DNA of 39,072 nucleotides from a virus (IMGVR_UViG_3300005583_000005:1-39072); one strand, 5' to 3'; positions 23,076-31,603 are shown, counted from the stretch's first letter. Numbers and translations are program-made. The notes: a model not told the origin generated them from the letters alone.

Positions 23076-23376
23076 TAGAATTTCTCCTTGATAAAACTTG
23101 ATCAATCATTTCAGATACAATCTTGGGGTCTTTATAACCTTTGTCATATAGAATTGAGATTATTGGTTTTGGATCTATATGATTATATGTTATCAGCTGT
23201 AAATTGAAAACATCGTTTAAAGAGTATATTCTATAATTATTTAAGTCTCTTTTAGATGGAGGGTATTTTTTGTTTTTTTCCCTGTTAGCAATTGTTAAAG
23301 TAGATACATTTAATATATTAGATACATCTAGTCTTGAAAAAGAAGGATGTTTATTAATTTTATTAAACTTTGTCAT
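23068..23376 (-). CDS. MerR-like helix-turn-helix protein
   Basis: A 102-residue protein with FSRLDVSNILNVSTLTIANR followed by RIYSLNDVFNLQLI, the arrangement of a MerR-type winged helix (HTH then R-x-Y-S-x2-D). It probably binds DNA as a dimer and regulates phage genes. It lacks the usual long MerR dimerisation helix and effector region. It is read from the promoter at 23412-23440, the start of the SSB/UDG block. Confidence 0.55.
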   Translation of the reverse strand: MTKFNKINKHPSFSRLDVSNILNVSTLTIANREKNKKYPPSKRDLNNYRIYSLNDVFNLQLITYNHIDPKPIISILYDKGYKDPKIVSEMIDQVLSRRNSNA

Positions 23377-23411
23377 TTTAAATACCTTTTAATAAGTTTA
23401 TCTAAGTATAT

Positions 23412-23440
23412 ATAGTATCACACACACATGCTAAAATCAA
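23412..23440 (-). promoter_or_regulatory. Sigma70-like promoter of the SSB/UDG block
   Basis: Minus strand TTGATT (23440-23435), a 17-nt spacer and TACTAT (23417-23412). It lies between the E2-like gene at 23437 and the MerR-like gene, overlapping the end of the former. AAAGG precedes the ATG at 23376. Confidence 0.55.
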
Positions 23441-24690
23441 GATTGAATGTATTCGCCATTAGAATCTTTTTCTAAAGAAGTATATATATTTTGAGAATTT
23501 ATTTCTTTAAAAGCTATGTTTAAAGAAGGTATTGTTCTTTTAACAAGAATACCGTCAAGAGCTTGCAAAATATTAGTTAAAACTTGTTCAAAAGATTTAT
23601 GACAAAAACGAAGAGAATTTTTATATTCTTGAAAATATGCTTCCCAACCTTCGTCTGAATATTCGTCTTCATCACAACTTTCTACATACTCGTCGTGTAA
23701 TTCATTGCGATCTACGGAATCAGCGTCAGAGTATTTCGCAAAAGAAGGAGATGGAAACGGAGACATACAAACTTGATCAAGAGTAAGGTTTTTAACTATA
23801 CTACAATAAGAATACAAAAGATTATGTCTGCTATGCGTTAAACGCCTATTTACTGTATCGTTGTTTAATTGAATATAAACAGACAACAACTGCTGTGATT
23901 CAAATAGATTTAAAGAATCTTGAAGAATAGGATTTAAGTTTTTTTTAAAAGAATCTGTTGGACCAGCATCTACGTCTATTGAACGATTATTATTAAACAA
24001 TAAAAAATATTCGTTTAAAGTTTCATATAAATCTAAATTCCAACCACTATTCCAAATAGAATCATAAGCCGAAGCAATAACTCCAGAAATATCTTTTGAG
24101 TACTTATCAACATCATTCATATTAGGATAAAAAGGTCTACACAATTGTCCATTTCCAAAAAAGTTAGGAAGAACAGGAGCATAAACCGGTTCACCAAAAC
24201 CCATTTTAGAAATTGCATCGCGGCTATAAAACATATATGTATCTAATAAACAATAGTCATCATTAAATAAACATACGTAAATTTGCCAAGGTATTGGCAA
24301 GTAATAAGTATCGGGTTCATCATCGTTGCTTATAGAATCACGATCAGTTGAATGATGACTAATTAATTTATTAGTTGGAGGGTTTTCAAAGATCAAAATA
24401 TTTTTTCCTAAAGACACCAAACCAGGAGGGATCAAACCACTATCATTATATGTTTTAAATCCGATAATGCTGTCTATTGTTTTTTTATGTTCGCTAGATT
24501 CAAAATATAATGGTTGAGTTTGGCTACTGGTATACATAGAATTTTGCGTAAAACTAACGCAATCCAAAGAATTTGAACGACCCATATTTCCTACAAAAGT
24601 ACCCAAATTTAAAGCTTTTTGTTTTTCGCTATAATCAAAAAAGCTAAGACCAGAAAAGCAAGTAGCCATAATTTCAAAATCATTTATCAT
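23437..24690 (-). CDS. E2-like (UBC-fold) protein, first of two related neighbours
   Basis: The 417-residue protein has a central stretch (residues ~128-220) resembling Prok-E2 family D (PRTRC protein B) proteins: YYLPIPWQIYVCLF, then LPNFFGNGQLCRPF and NSGWNLD. The cysteine C184, after the NFFGNGQ turn, sits where the E2 active-site Cys would be. E2-like proteins pass an activated ubiquitin-like protein from E1 to a target. The next gene upstream in transcription encodes the same pattern (VPWTVYKM, FPNVFNGGLICFG, NGGWNTD). The long N-terminal and acidic C-terminal parts are unassigned. Assignment rests on short patterns and needs profile comparison. Confidence 0.5.
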   Translation of the reverse strand: MINDFEIMATCFSGLSFFDYSEKQKALNLGTFVGNMGRSNSLDCVSFTQNSMYTSSQTQPLYFESSEHKKTIDSIIGFKTYNDSGLIPPGLVSLGKNILIFENPPTNKLISHHSTDRDSISNDDEPDTYYLPIPWQIYVCLFNDDYCLLDTYMFYSRDAISKMGFGEPVYAPVLPNFFGNGQLCRPFYPNMNDVDKYSKDISGVIASAYDSIWNSGWNLDLYETLNEYFLLFNNNRSIDVDAGPTDSFKKNLNPILQDSLNLFESQQLLSVYIQLNNDTVNRRLTHSRHNLLYSYCSIVKNLTLDQVCMSPFPSPSFAKYSDADSVDRNELHDEYVESCDEDEYSDEGWEAYFQEYKNSLRFCHKSFEQVLTNILQALDGILVKRTIPSLNIAFKEINSQNIYTSLEKDSNGEYIQS

Positions 24691-24698
24691 AATTTTCC

Positions 24699-25919
24699 TT
24701 AAAAAGTATTGGTTAAAGTAGAAGGATTTTTAGAATCTTCGTGAGCAATAATATTGTTCAAAACTTGATATATGTCTTCTTGAAGAAGGTTATTTGAACA
24801 AAGGTATTGCTGACCGCTTATTGGATCTCGATCATAACGTAACGTTTTTATTTTTTGATTATAAGCATGATAGTTGGGTTTAACCATCATCTTACGAAAA
24901 TGCTCGTCTATTTCCGCTGAGTTATAACGAAAAAGACGATTTTCAAAATCTACATTAATTAAAGAAGATAAAGAAATTACTTGGCGTAAAATAAGAGGAT
25001 CAATGCAAGTTCTGTATAGATAAAGAAGTTCTTCTAATGAATACTTAGACCATATGTTTAAAGCGTTAAGATACATTGCAACGTGGCTATCTTTATGTTT
25101 AACCGGAGTACATTTTGCCATAGCATTAGAATACATTTCCAAAGCTGCAGGATCATTTAAAGCTTTTATGCGATCATAAGACTGAAATAGCATAAACATA
25201 GGAATATCAGAGCTACTAGGTAAAATATCGGTATTCCAACCACCGTTATAATAGTTCGAAATTAAATAATTAAATAATTCTTTATAAGAATAAGTATCGT
25301 CTTTAATGGAACTTTCTACAAAATAAGAATTGATTGTAGAATCAGAACCAAAGCATATTAGTCCACCATTAAAAACGTTTGGAAAAATACAAGAAAAAAC
25401 ATGATCATTTAACGAAGATATAGGAGAATCGTTAAAATGGATCGTTATAGCAAAAGTGCCTTGTTTATTAATCTGCATTTTATAAACAGTCCAAGGAACC
25501 CAAACGGTAATAGGTTCAATTTTTTTATTGCCTTTTTTGTTAACCTTAGAAGCTTTGACTGGAGTAAAATCTATAGTATAACGAAACGGAGGACGCTCTA
25601 CTAAAATAGAACCGTTTTCAGAAATAAACCTAGTAGCTGTTGGAAATATTTTCTTTAAAACTGAAAGATAATTGTTATCTAAAGATTTTAAAATAGAATT
25701 AGATTGTTGTATGGTTTCAAAGAAATCAAAAGCAGAATATTTAATATATTCAAATTCTATAGGTAAATCAGAACAAGTACTATATTTAGAAACTTTAATA
25801 ATATGAACTTCTTCGTTTTTTATTAATAAAGCAGAGTTGATAGAAGCCGGATTATCTTTTGTCTTATCTTCATCAACATAAAAATTAACTGGAAGTTTTG
25901 GATAAAGTTTATTAATCAT
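24699..25919 (-). CDS. E2-like (UBC-fold) protein, second of two related neighbours
   Basis: A 406-residue protein with VWVPWTVYKM (residues ~139-148), SCIFPNVFNGGLICFG (C189) and YYNGGWNTD. The PNV-(Y/F)-x2-G-x-(V/I)-C-x-G pattern is the usual signature around the catalytic Cys of PRTRC B/Prok-E2 family D. C189 is therefore the likely thioester site. It matches the neighbour at 23437-24690 in size and layout, indicating duplication followed by divergence. The C-terminal ~170 residues (helical, YLYRTCIDPLILRQVIS) have no known counterpart. It is 8 bases upstream of its paralogue. Confidence 0.55.
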   Translation of the reverse strand: MINKLYPKLPVNFYVDEDKTKDNPASINSALLIKNEEVHIIKVSKYSTCSDLPIEFEYIKYSAFDFFETIQQSNSILKSLDNNYLSVLKKIFPTATRFISENGSILVERPPFRYTIDFTPVKASKVNKKGNKKIEPITVWVPWTVYKMQINKQGTFAITIHFNDSPISSLNDHVFSCIFPNVFNGGLICFGSDSTINSYFVESSIKDDTYSYKELFNYLISNYYNGGWNTDILPSSSDIPMFMLFQSYDRIKALNDPAALEMYSNAMAKCTPVKHKDSHVAMYLNALNIWSKYSLEELLYLYRTCIDPLILRQVISLSSLINVDFENRLFRYNSAEIDEHFRKMMVKPNYHAYNQKIKTLRYDRDPISGQQYLCSNNLLQEDIYQVLNNIIAHEDSKNPSTLTNTF

Positions 25920-25933
25920 ATAAATAAGATTCC

Positions 25934-26842
25934 TTAAATTAAGCTTTTTAAATAGCTATTATTTGCGTCGATGTTTTTATCAGGGTAAGAATATTCAAGA
26001 ATAGAATTTGAATTTTCTGATATAAAATTATCAAAAACAATTATTGCTTCTTGATCATGCAATTGAAAATCTTCTGCTTGTATAGAGGTGTAGGTAAAAA
26101 CTAAAACAGTAGATTGCTTTGATTGTATACTATAAACTAAAGATCTATCTGAAAGATATTCTTTTTCAAGAGTATACAATATAGAATCTGTTTGATTTAT
26201 TTTGTCAATTATTAATTCAGTTTTTACTATTGTAACATTTTTTTCATAGCAAATGCATTGCGTTTGATTTGCAAAACCACAAGGTACAACAGAACCAGTG
26301 CTCATTTTAATGATAGTTTTGTTAGAACAATTATTGGCATATGTGTCATTAGCATACTGATATGTTTCAGAATATTGTTTATTTTGAGGATTACTAAAAG
26401 ATTTGCAAACAGAAAAAACAGCAATCTTTTTAACAAAATTAACAAGTAATTTAACATCTACAATATAAACATAATCGTTAGTATACTCATTATACAAAAA
26501 ATTTAAAACACTTAAAGTAAAACTAATTTTTTGTTTAGCTTGAACACTTTCAACAGAAATAGCTTTATTATAATGTTGAATAATATCTTTTGTAAGTGTA
26601 GAAAAATTATCTTCTTTTACTGAAGAAATTTGATATGAATATTCAGAGCTTAAATTATCATTATTGTAAAAAACATTTATTGGTTTTGTTTCATCAGAAT
26701 GATAATAGATATAAGCATAGCCAGAAGGAATGTCTATCTTAGACCCATTTTGTTTATTTGCTTGTTTGTAATCGCAAATATTAAAAATCCGATCTTTTTG
26801 CATATATTGAGTTGATTCATCAAGAGAAATTGTGTTATCCAT
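25934..26842 (-). CDS. Hypothetical protein in the Ubl locus
   Basis: A protein of 302 residues, strand-rich, with several cysteines in the middle (VVPCGFANQTQCICYE). No family recognised and no E2 active-site pattern was found. It lies between two genes on the same strand with gaps of 14-27 bases, so it is co-transcribed with the E2-like genes and may be a new component of the system. Confidence 0.55.
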   Translation of the reverse strand: MDNTISLDESTQYMQKDRIFNICDYKQANKQNGSKIDIPSGYAYIYYHSDETKPINVFYNNDNLSSEYSYQISSVKEDNFSTLTKDIIQHYNKAISVESVQAKQKISFTLSVLNFLYNEYTNDYVYIVDVKLLVNFVKKIAVFSVCKSFSNPQNKQYSETYQYANDTYANNCSNKTIIKMSTGSVVPCGFANQTQCICYEKNVTIVKTELIIDKINQTDSILYTLEKEYLSDRSLVYSIQSKQSTVLVFTYTSIQAEDFQLHDQEAIIVFDNFISENSNSILEYSYPDKNIDANNSYLKSLI

Positions 26843-26869
26843 ATAATAGTCCTTAAGTAGTTGTAGTTT

Positions 26870-27556
26870 TTAATTCCAGGTAACTTTATTGCTTTTAATA
26901 AGCTCTTCAGTTAAGAAAGTGAGTTGTTGTTTTAAAGTTTGGTTTTCTTCCAAAAGTTGTTCATTTTGTTGATGATAATAATCTAATTCTTTTATATAAG
27001 ATTTATATACTCTTTCGATAGCAGCAAGATTAGGAACAATTGCATTAATAGAGTAAAGCGATTTCCATTGATAAGAAAATATTTTATGTTCTTCAACAGT
27101 TAAGGGAATAGCCATAATTATTAAATAAGATTTACAATCTATTATTCTATTGAATATTGGAAGATCGTCTTTATTTAAAAAAATATTAAACAAAAAATTT
27201 TGTTCATATGGAGAATAGCCAGCAAGATACTTTGCTTTATACTCAAAAGCAGAATAAGGATAAATATAAGTTTTAATATAATTTGGTGATAAAACAGCTA
27301 AATTATTTTTAGACACTGTATTAGCAACAATAATACTTTGAAAGTACTGTTGCAATTCGTTACTAAAATAATTATTTCCGTAAGAAATTGGTTGTATATT
27401 TGGTGATGAATATATTGATTTAATAGAATCAAGATCGTTTGATCTAAGAGAAGTAATAGTACTTTCATTAACTTTTACAAGTTGATTATCTTCTACAATT
27501 GCATCAATGTGTTTTTTATTAAATTTACTTAAAGGTAATAACATTTGTAAAGGCAT
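26870..27556 (-). CDS. Hypothetical protein with C-terminal coiled coil
   Basis: A 228-residue protein. The C-terminal ~50 residues (YYHQQNEQLLEENQTLKQQLTFLTEELIKS) form a clear coiled coil, so it probably oligomerises or binds a partner. The N-terminal part has no recognised domain. Part of the same co-directional block as the E2-like genes. Confidence 0.55.
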   Translation of the reverse strand: MPLQMLLPLSKFNKKHIDAIVEDNQLVKVNESTITSLRSNDLDSIKSIYSSPNIQPISYGNNYFSNELQQYFQSIIVANTVSKNNLAVLSPNYIKTYIYPYSAFEYKAKYLAGYSPYEQNFLFNIFLNKDDLPIFNRIIDCKSYLIIMAIPLTVEEHKIFSYQWKSLYSINAIVPNLAAIERVYKSYIKELDYYHQQNEQLLEENQTLKQQLTFLTEELIKSNKVTWN

Positions 27557-27562
27557 GAGTTC

Positions 27563-27853
27563 CTAACTTAAGGATTGTTTTTCAAAGTGGCTAAAAGAAA
27601 TAGCATTATTTTTTAAATGATTAATTAAAGAATCATCAGAAATAAAAAACAAAGAAAATATATCTGAATTAACTTTTTGAGCTAATGGGTATATTTGATT
27701 AATGTAATACAAATTATTACATATGATTTTATGACTATTGTCATTTAAGAACAATATCGATATACCGTTAGTCGGTAAAGTTAGATAGCTGTTCGCTAGC
27801 CAAGCTTTCAATGGCTGACGAAATTCCTGGATCACTTGAGCCCAAGAGGTCAT
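27563..27853 (-). CDS. Hypothetical protein overlapping the upstream gene
   Basis: A 96-residue frame whose ATG follows AAGGAG at close distance, but it overlaps the preceding gene by 86 bases, which is long for this genome. A later start inside the frame (e.g. TTG near 27748) would avoid the overlap. The sequence after residue ~20 (GISILFLNDNSHKIIC) looks like real protein. No family recognised. Confidence 0.4.
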   Translation of the reverse strand: MTSWAQVIQEFRQPLKAWLANSYLTLPTNGISILFLNDNSHKIICNNLYYINQIYPLAQKVNSDIFSLFFISDDSLINHLKNNAISFSHFEKQSLS

Positions 27854-28187
27854 TAGCTCCTTCTTTCATTATTTCTAGCATTTGTTTGCGAGACTTGTTT
27901 ATAGTATCGTGAAATGCTTTTTTAGATTCTTCAGAAGAAAAAGCCATTTGGGCAATCAATGCATCCATAAAGACAGCTTGTTCACCAAAACCAATTACAA
28001 GTGTAGCAATTTGCTTTTCAAAATTTTCCAAGTACTTTTCAAACTCTTGCAATCTACCTTCTAAGGTAGACGCTAAAGTCATAAGAACTTGTTCTACTTG
28101 GTTTTTATAATCAATGTCTTGCACGTGCTTGTCAATTAAGTCTTCGTCAAGCGAGTAAGCATCGCCTAATTCTTCATATTCGGTCAT
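27768..28187 (-). CDS. Helical hypothetical protein
   Basis: 139 residues, almost entirely helical, with a long charged central helix (LEGRLQEFEKYLENFEKQIA) that may be a coiled coil. No family recognised. It is coupled to the upstream gene by ATGA and lies in the Ubl block just downstream of the AAA ATPase gene. Confidence 0.55.
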   Translation of the reverse strand: MTEYEELGDAYSLDEDLIDKHVQDIDYKNQVEQVLMTLASTLEGRLQEFEKYLENFEKQIATLVIGFGEQAVFMDALIAQMAFSSEESKKAFHDTINKSRKQMLEIMKEGANDLLGSSDPGISSAIESLASEQLSNFTD

Positions 28188-28810
28188 TGTTCATACCAAT
28201 CTGAGTTGTTTGCTACGTAAGCTGCTAAAGATAAATCTAAAAGATATGATATAGAACATATGTCTTGTCTTGTAACTTTAATAAAATCAACAGATATAGG
28301 TGATTTTAAATCTGGTATAAAAGCTCCACTCTCAGACTTGCGTGCTGCAAAATGACCGCATTTCCAAGCAAAAGAATTAGAATCAAAAGAATCACCATTT
28401 TGCCAATAATGGGACTTAAAGATTCTGCTGACAGGCTTACCATTAATCTCAGAACCACCGTAAGAAGAGAATCCTTCAGGAGAAGGAATGCCAGTTCTTT
28501 CATTGGCTGGATAATTAGTAACCGCAGTTCCGTTTGCTATTGACTTTAAATATGCTGCAAAATCAAAAGCATCGAGATAAACATTAGTAGAACTAATTAA
28601 CTTGCCTTCTGGAGCAGTTTTTCCAATATCAATTTTAAATTTCATTCCTTCAAACCAAGGCTTAATGGCTAAAAAACCACTGCTTGTTTTTGAACGAAAC
28701 CATTTTTTGTAAAGTTCAGTAGTAAACTGCTTTGGAGGAATTGGATTAAGCTCATCTGAGCCTTCTTGGTCAATTCCATTTAAAAATTCTTTTACATCAA
28801 AATTAGACAT
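28184..28810 (-). CDS. Hypothetical protein next to the AAA ATPase
   Basis: About 208 residues beginning MSNFDVKEFLNGIDQEGSDE. I chose the ATG at 28810 because a GGAG site precedes it; an upstream reading from 28900 would lie inside the AAA gene. The region FLAIKPWFEGMKFKIDIGK and a later WKCGHFAARKSESG are distinctive, but no family was recognised. Its position directly after the ATPase suggests an adaptor or substrate of that machine (inference). Confidence 0.55.
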   Translation of the reverse strand: MSNFDVKEFLNGIDQEGSDELNPIPPKQFTTELYKKWFRSKTSSGFLAIKPWFEGMKFKIDIGKTAPEGKLISSTNVYLDAFDFAAYLKSIANGTAVTNYPANERTGIPSPEGFSSYGGSEINGKPVSRIFKSHYWQNGDSFDSNSFAWKCGHFAARKSESGAFIPDLKSPISVDFIKVTRQDICSISYLLDLSLAAYVANNSDWYEQ

Positions 28811-28823
28811 TTGTTTTCTCCTA

Positions 28824-30452
28824 TTACCAATTTGATTTTTGAGGTGTGGATCTAACCATACTTCTAGAGGTATAATTTCCAGAAATAACTTTAGAAGCAT
28901 CTTCTAACTGAGAAGATGAAGCAAAATCCCACTGTTCAATTGCGGACTTATACAGTGATATAATAGCATCTCTGTTTTTATTCCAAAGTATGTTGCGCAT
29001 TTTCGGCGCTTTTATAAGTATATCATTAGTATTTAAAGTTCGCAATTCAGAAGAAACAACAAAGAAATTAGTTTCTTTAATCAAAGACTTTATTTCTGCT
29101 CCAGTAAATCCAGTAGTTGATTCAGCAAGAGCATCAAAATCCCAGTTATGATTAGTTTTAATATCAGAAAGATATATCTTTAATATTTCTTTACGCTCAA
29201 ACTGTGAGGGTAAACCAACAAATATTATTTTATCAAATCGTTCTGCTCTAAGCATTTCTGGTTTTAGGTTCTCAATCTGATTTGCTGCACAAATAAGAAA
29301 AACATTTTCAGGAAGTTCTTGAAGACCAGTTAAGAATTCACCATGAACTCTGTCAGTGGTGCCACCGTCTACATGAGAAGAGCTTTGACCACCTGACATA
29401 TCACGGCCAAATTCATCTATCCAAACACACAAAGGAGCCATAACTTTAATTTGTTTAAAAACAGCTCTCATGTTAGCTTCTGATTGTCCAACAAAAGAAT
29501 TCATAACTTGGGCAACTCCGGTTCTAGCTAAATCAAGACCTAATTCATGAGCAGTAGCTTCACAAATAGCAGATTTACCAGTGCCCGGAACTCCAACCAT
29601 TAGTATTCTTCTAATAGGTTGAACACCAAATTTCTTAGCTTCTTCTGGGTTATTCCACAACCATACATTTTTCTTGATAATATCTTTAGCATTATCTAAG
29701 CCACCAATATTATCAAATGTAATTTTAGGTTTAACAATTTCCAAAATTCCATTTTGTTTTATTTTAGACATTTTAGTGTCATAAATATATTTAGAAGATA
29801 TTTTTTTATTCTTAATAATAGATAGCAAACAAAGATTAATAAAAAGCGATTCAGATAAACCTAAAGCACTGCGCGCTATATCTTGTGCAGTTCCGTCTTC
29901 TACAAACAAATTATCACTTATAGTAGCAAAATGATTTAATATTTCTAGCATTTCTCCTATAGACAAAGGCTCAGAATCGTTAACGCTAAAGATAGAAGAA
30001 TATTCTTCTGGACAATCAAAACCTGTAATAAATATGTTCTGCATTGGCAGTAAAGTTAGATCATCTGCAAAGAAAGAATTTCTATAAGAATAATTAAACG
30101 AAGATATAACTGGGCCATATGCTTCAAGAAAGCTTTTTGGATCAGTATAAAAACTATGGATAAAAGCAATCGAAGACATGTTTTCGTTAGTTTTCTTTAA
30201 ATGCTGATAAGCAACTACGAAATCATATGTTGTATCTTGAGTAATGCTTCCATCTTCTGGATTAGGAAAATCTACCAATACTGGTTTCCACGTTTTTTCT
30301 ACTAATTTTGAAAAACCTAAATTTGGAATAATGCTATAAAAATTTCTAATTTTAGAATTAATTACAAAATCATTAATTCTATCAACGTCTTCTGTTTTAA
30401 TCCACAATAGTGGAGTTCCTAATTTAATTTGTTCAAGTATCATATTTTCCAT
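28824..30452 (-). CDS. AAA+ ATPase (classical AAA, CDC48/FtsH-like unfoldase domain)
   Basis: The 542-residue protein has one classical AAA module at residues ~245-460: FDNIGGLDNAK, Walker A GVPGTGKS (287-294), Walker B VWIDEF (D346, E347), sensor-1 N391 and the second region of homology with arginine fingers R402 and R405 (LRAERFDKIIF). The hydrophobic pore-loop position is not clear. The N-terminal ~240 residues are unassigned and probably bind substrate or adaptor. Such ATPases unfold proteins or remodel complexes. It lies between the Ubl gene and unknown genes, and could feed the HslV-like protease at 18644. A 9-bp hairpin sits just before its start, and no good ribosome-binding site is seen. 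Confidence 0.85.
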   Translation of the reverse strand: MENMILEQIKLGTPLLWIKTEDVDRINDFVINSKIRNFYSIIPNLGFSKLVEKTWKPVLVDFPNPEDGSITQDTTYDFVVAYQHLKKTNENMSSIAFIHSFYTDPKSFLEAYGPVISSFNYSYRNSFFADDLTLLPMQNIFITGFDCPEEYSSIFSVNDSEPLSIGEMLEILNHFATISDNLFVEDGTAQDIARSALGLSESLFINLCLLSIIKNKKISSKYIYDTKMSKIKQNGILEIVKPKITFDNIGGLDNAKDIIKKNVWLWNNPEEAKKFGVQPIRRILMVGVPGTGKSAICEATAHELGLDLARTGVAQVMNSFVGQSEANMRAVFKQIKVMAPLCVWIDEFGRDMSGGQSSSHVDGGTTDRVHGEFLTGLQELPENVFLICAANQIENLKPEMLRAERFDKIIFVGLPSQFERKEILKIYLSDIKTNHNWDFDALAESTTGFTGAEIKSLIKETNFFVVSSELRTLNTNDILIKAPKMRNILWNKNRDAIISLYKSAIEQWDFASSSQLEDASKVISGNYTSRSMVRSTPQKSNW

Positions 30453-30467
30453 TCATAAAGGGTATAA

Positions 30468-30524
30468 GTGGGGGGACATCCAGAGGATTTAATAAAGCAT
30501 TTGAATTCTTTAAAATCCCCCCAC
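30468..30524. repeat. GC-rich inverted repeat between Ubl and AAA genes
   Basis: GTGGGGGGA (30468-30476) and TCCCCCCAC (30516-30524) are perfect reverse complements with a 39-base spacer. The repeat fills the gap between the Ubl stop and the AAA start (minus strand). On the minus strand no T-run follows. It may attenuate, protect or set the translation of the downstream mRNA segment. Confidence 0.7.
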
Positions 30525-30537
30525 GATCTTTTTAAAT

Positions 30538-30792
30538 TTAGAGACTACCTTTTTCGCCAGCACGACGGTGGAACTCAAGGTTGTCATTCTGTTGAACAAC
30601 ATAGTCTTCGTCCATCTTGTCTTTGCCTTTGTAGGCTGTAGCGTCAGAAGGAATTCCCCAAAGTTTAGAAAACTGTTCGCGAATTTCTTTGATGCTTCTT
30701 CCGGCAACAGGGCTTGCTTGTGAGTAAACGCCAAAACGAACGTTTGCTACACCCCCTGATGCATTTTCATTGTTGTTGCTATTGATTTGCAT
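30538..30792 (-). CDS. Ubiquitin-like (beta-grasp) protein, PRTRC C-like
   Basis: The 84-residue protein has a disordered Asn-rich N-terminus (first ~16 residues) and a beta-grasp-like body: VRFGVYSQASPVAGRSIKEI, then REQFSKLWGIPSD and DNLEFHRRAGEKG. The ending LEFHRRAGEKG closely resembles the C-terminus of PRTRC system protein C. After the likely conjugation Gly (G82) come two extra residues, SL, so processing by a protease such as the JAMM enzyme encoded two genes away may be needed to expose it. It lies directly between E1 and AAA genes. Good AAGGAG ribosome-binding site. Confidence 0.7.
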   Translation of the reverse strand: MQINSNNNENASGGVANVRFGVYSQASPVAGRSIKEIREQFSKLWGIPSDATAYKGKDKMDEDYVVQQNDNLEFHRRAGEKGSL

Positions 30793-30816
30793 TGTTATTC
30801 TCCTTGTTGGGATTAT

Positions 30817-31584
30817 TTATATATTTACATTAACTTTTACAGGTGAACGATCATATGGTTCAGATTTACCTACACCCAAGTCAAAGTATATCTCTGCTTC
30901 TGTAGGATTTTCTGAATTAACTATCGTTTTCTGTACGCGACCAAGTAAAAAGGCAGCAACTGCCATGTTTGTTGCAAGCAGCTGTGTTCCGCCTTCTATT
31001 TCTGATCTTTCTTGACAGGATAATTCTCCTGGGTTTTTATCTGGTGGATTCTCGTATTCAGGATGAAAGTTAACTGGGTGTTCAGTAACATCTTCTCCGT
31101 TCCTACGCTGATAATGATAAATGCTGCCAAACAAATCATCATCATTTCCGCCAGTAAAAATGTCTATATTTGCTATAGAAGTTGCTGCATCAAAGATAAT
31201 TTTTCTAGCAGCAAAGTTATCTACTACAGCAAAAACAACATCTCCTTCAGCAATTAAATCTGAAGCTTTAATTTTAGGAGAATCGCTGTCTGCAACTCCT
31301 TCATAGTTTTCTCCTACGATCCATTTTGGAACAGGAATAATAGTGGTATTATTAAATTGGACAGAAAGCTCATATGCTTTAACACTGGCCTTATTACCAA
31401 TTTTAGTAAAGTCTTGTCGCTCTTTGTTCTTTTCTTCATAAGTATCACCATCAACTATAATTAGTGCAGAACCAGGAAATTTCCATTCTAATAGCCGGAC
31501 TAAACCAGCAGCTAACCAAGTGCCAATTCCACCAGCACCGATAAGTATAAATCGATGTTGTTTTGTTTCATTTTGATCTGACAT
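30817..31584 (-). CDS. ThiF/E1-like Ubl-activating enzyme
   Basis: The 255-residue protein has the E1/ThiF Rossmann signature FILIGAGGIGTWLAAGLVR (G16, G18, G19, G21). It continues with LIIVDGDTYEEKNKERQDF (D45, N53, R56), matching the ATP-binding D-x-D-x-VE-x2-N-x2-RQ pattern, and later VDNFAARK. C190 in GELSCQERSE, before GGTQLLATN, is the likely thioester cysteine. E1 enzymes adenylate the Ubl C-terminus and take it on as a thioester. It is close to the ThiF protein of PRTRC cassettes. The downstream gene codes for the Ubl and the upstream genes for the JAMM and E2-like proteins, as expected for one pathway. Confidence 0.85.
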   Translation of the reverse strand: MSDQNETKQHRFILIGAGGIGTWLAAGLVRLLEWKFPGSALIIVDGDTYEEKNKERQDFTKIGNKASVKAYELSVQFNNTTIIPVPKWIVGENYEGVADSDSPKIKASDLIAEGDVVFAVVDNFAARKIIFDAATSIANIDIFTGGNDDDLFGSIYHYQRRNGEDVTEHPVNFHPEYENPPDKNPGELSCQERSEIEGGTQLLATNMAVAAFLLGRVQKTIVNSENPTEAEIYFDLGVGKSEPYDRSPVKVNVNI

Positions 31585-31603
31585 TTTTTTCCAATCTTTT
31601 AGT

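Noticed and set aside
30510-31015. Other-frame reading frames over the Ubl/E1 region
   Set aside because: They overlap well-supported genes in other frames, lack ribosome-binding sites and have no protein-like motifs.
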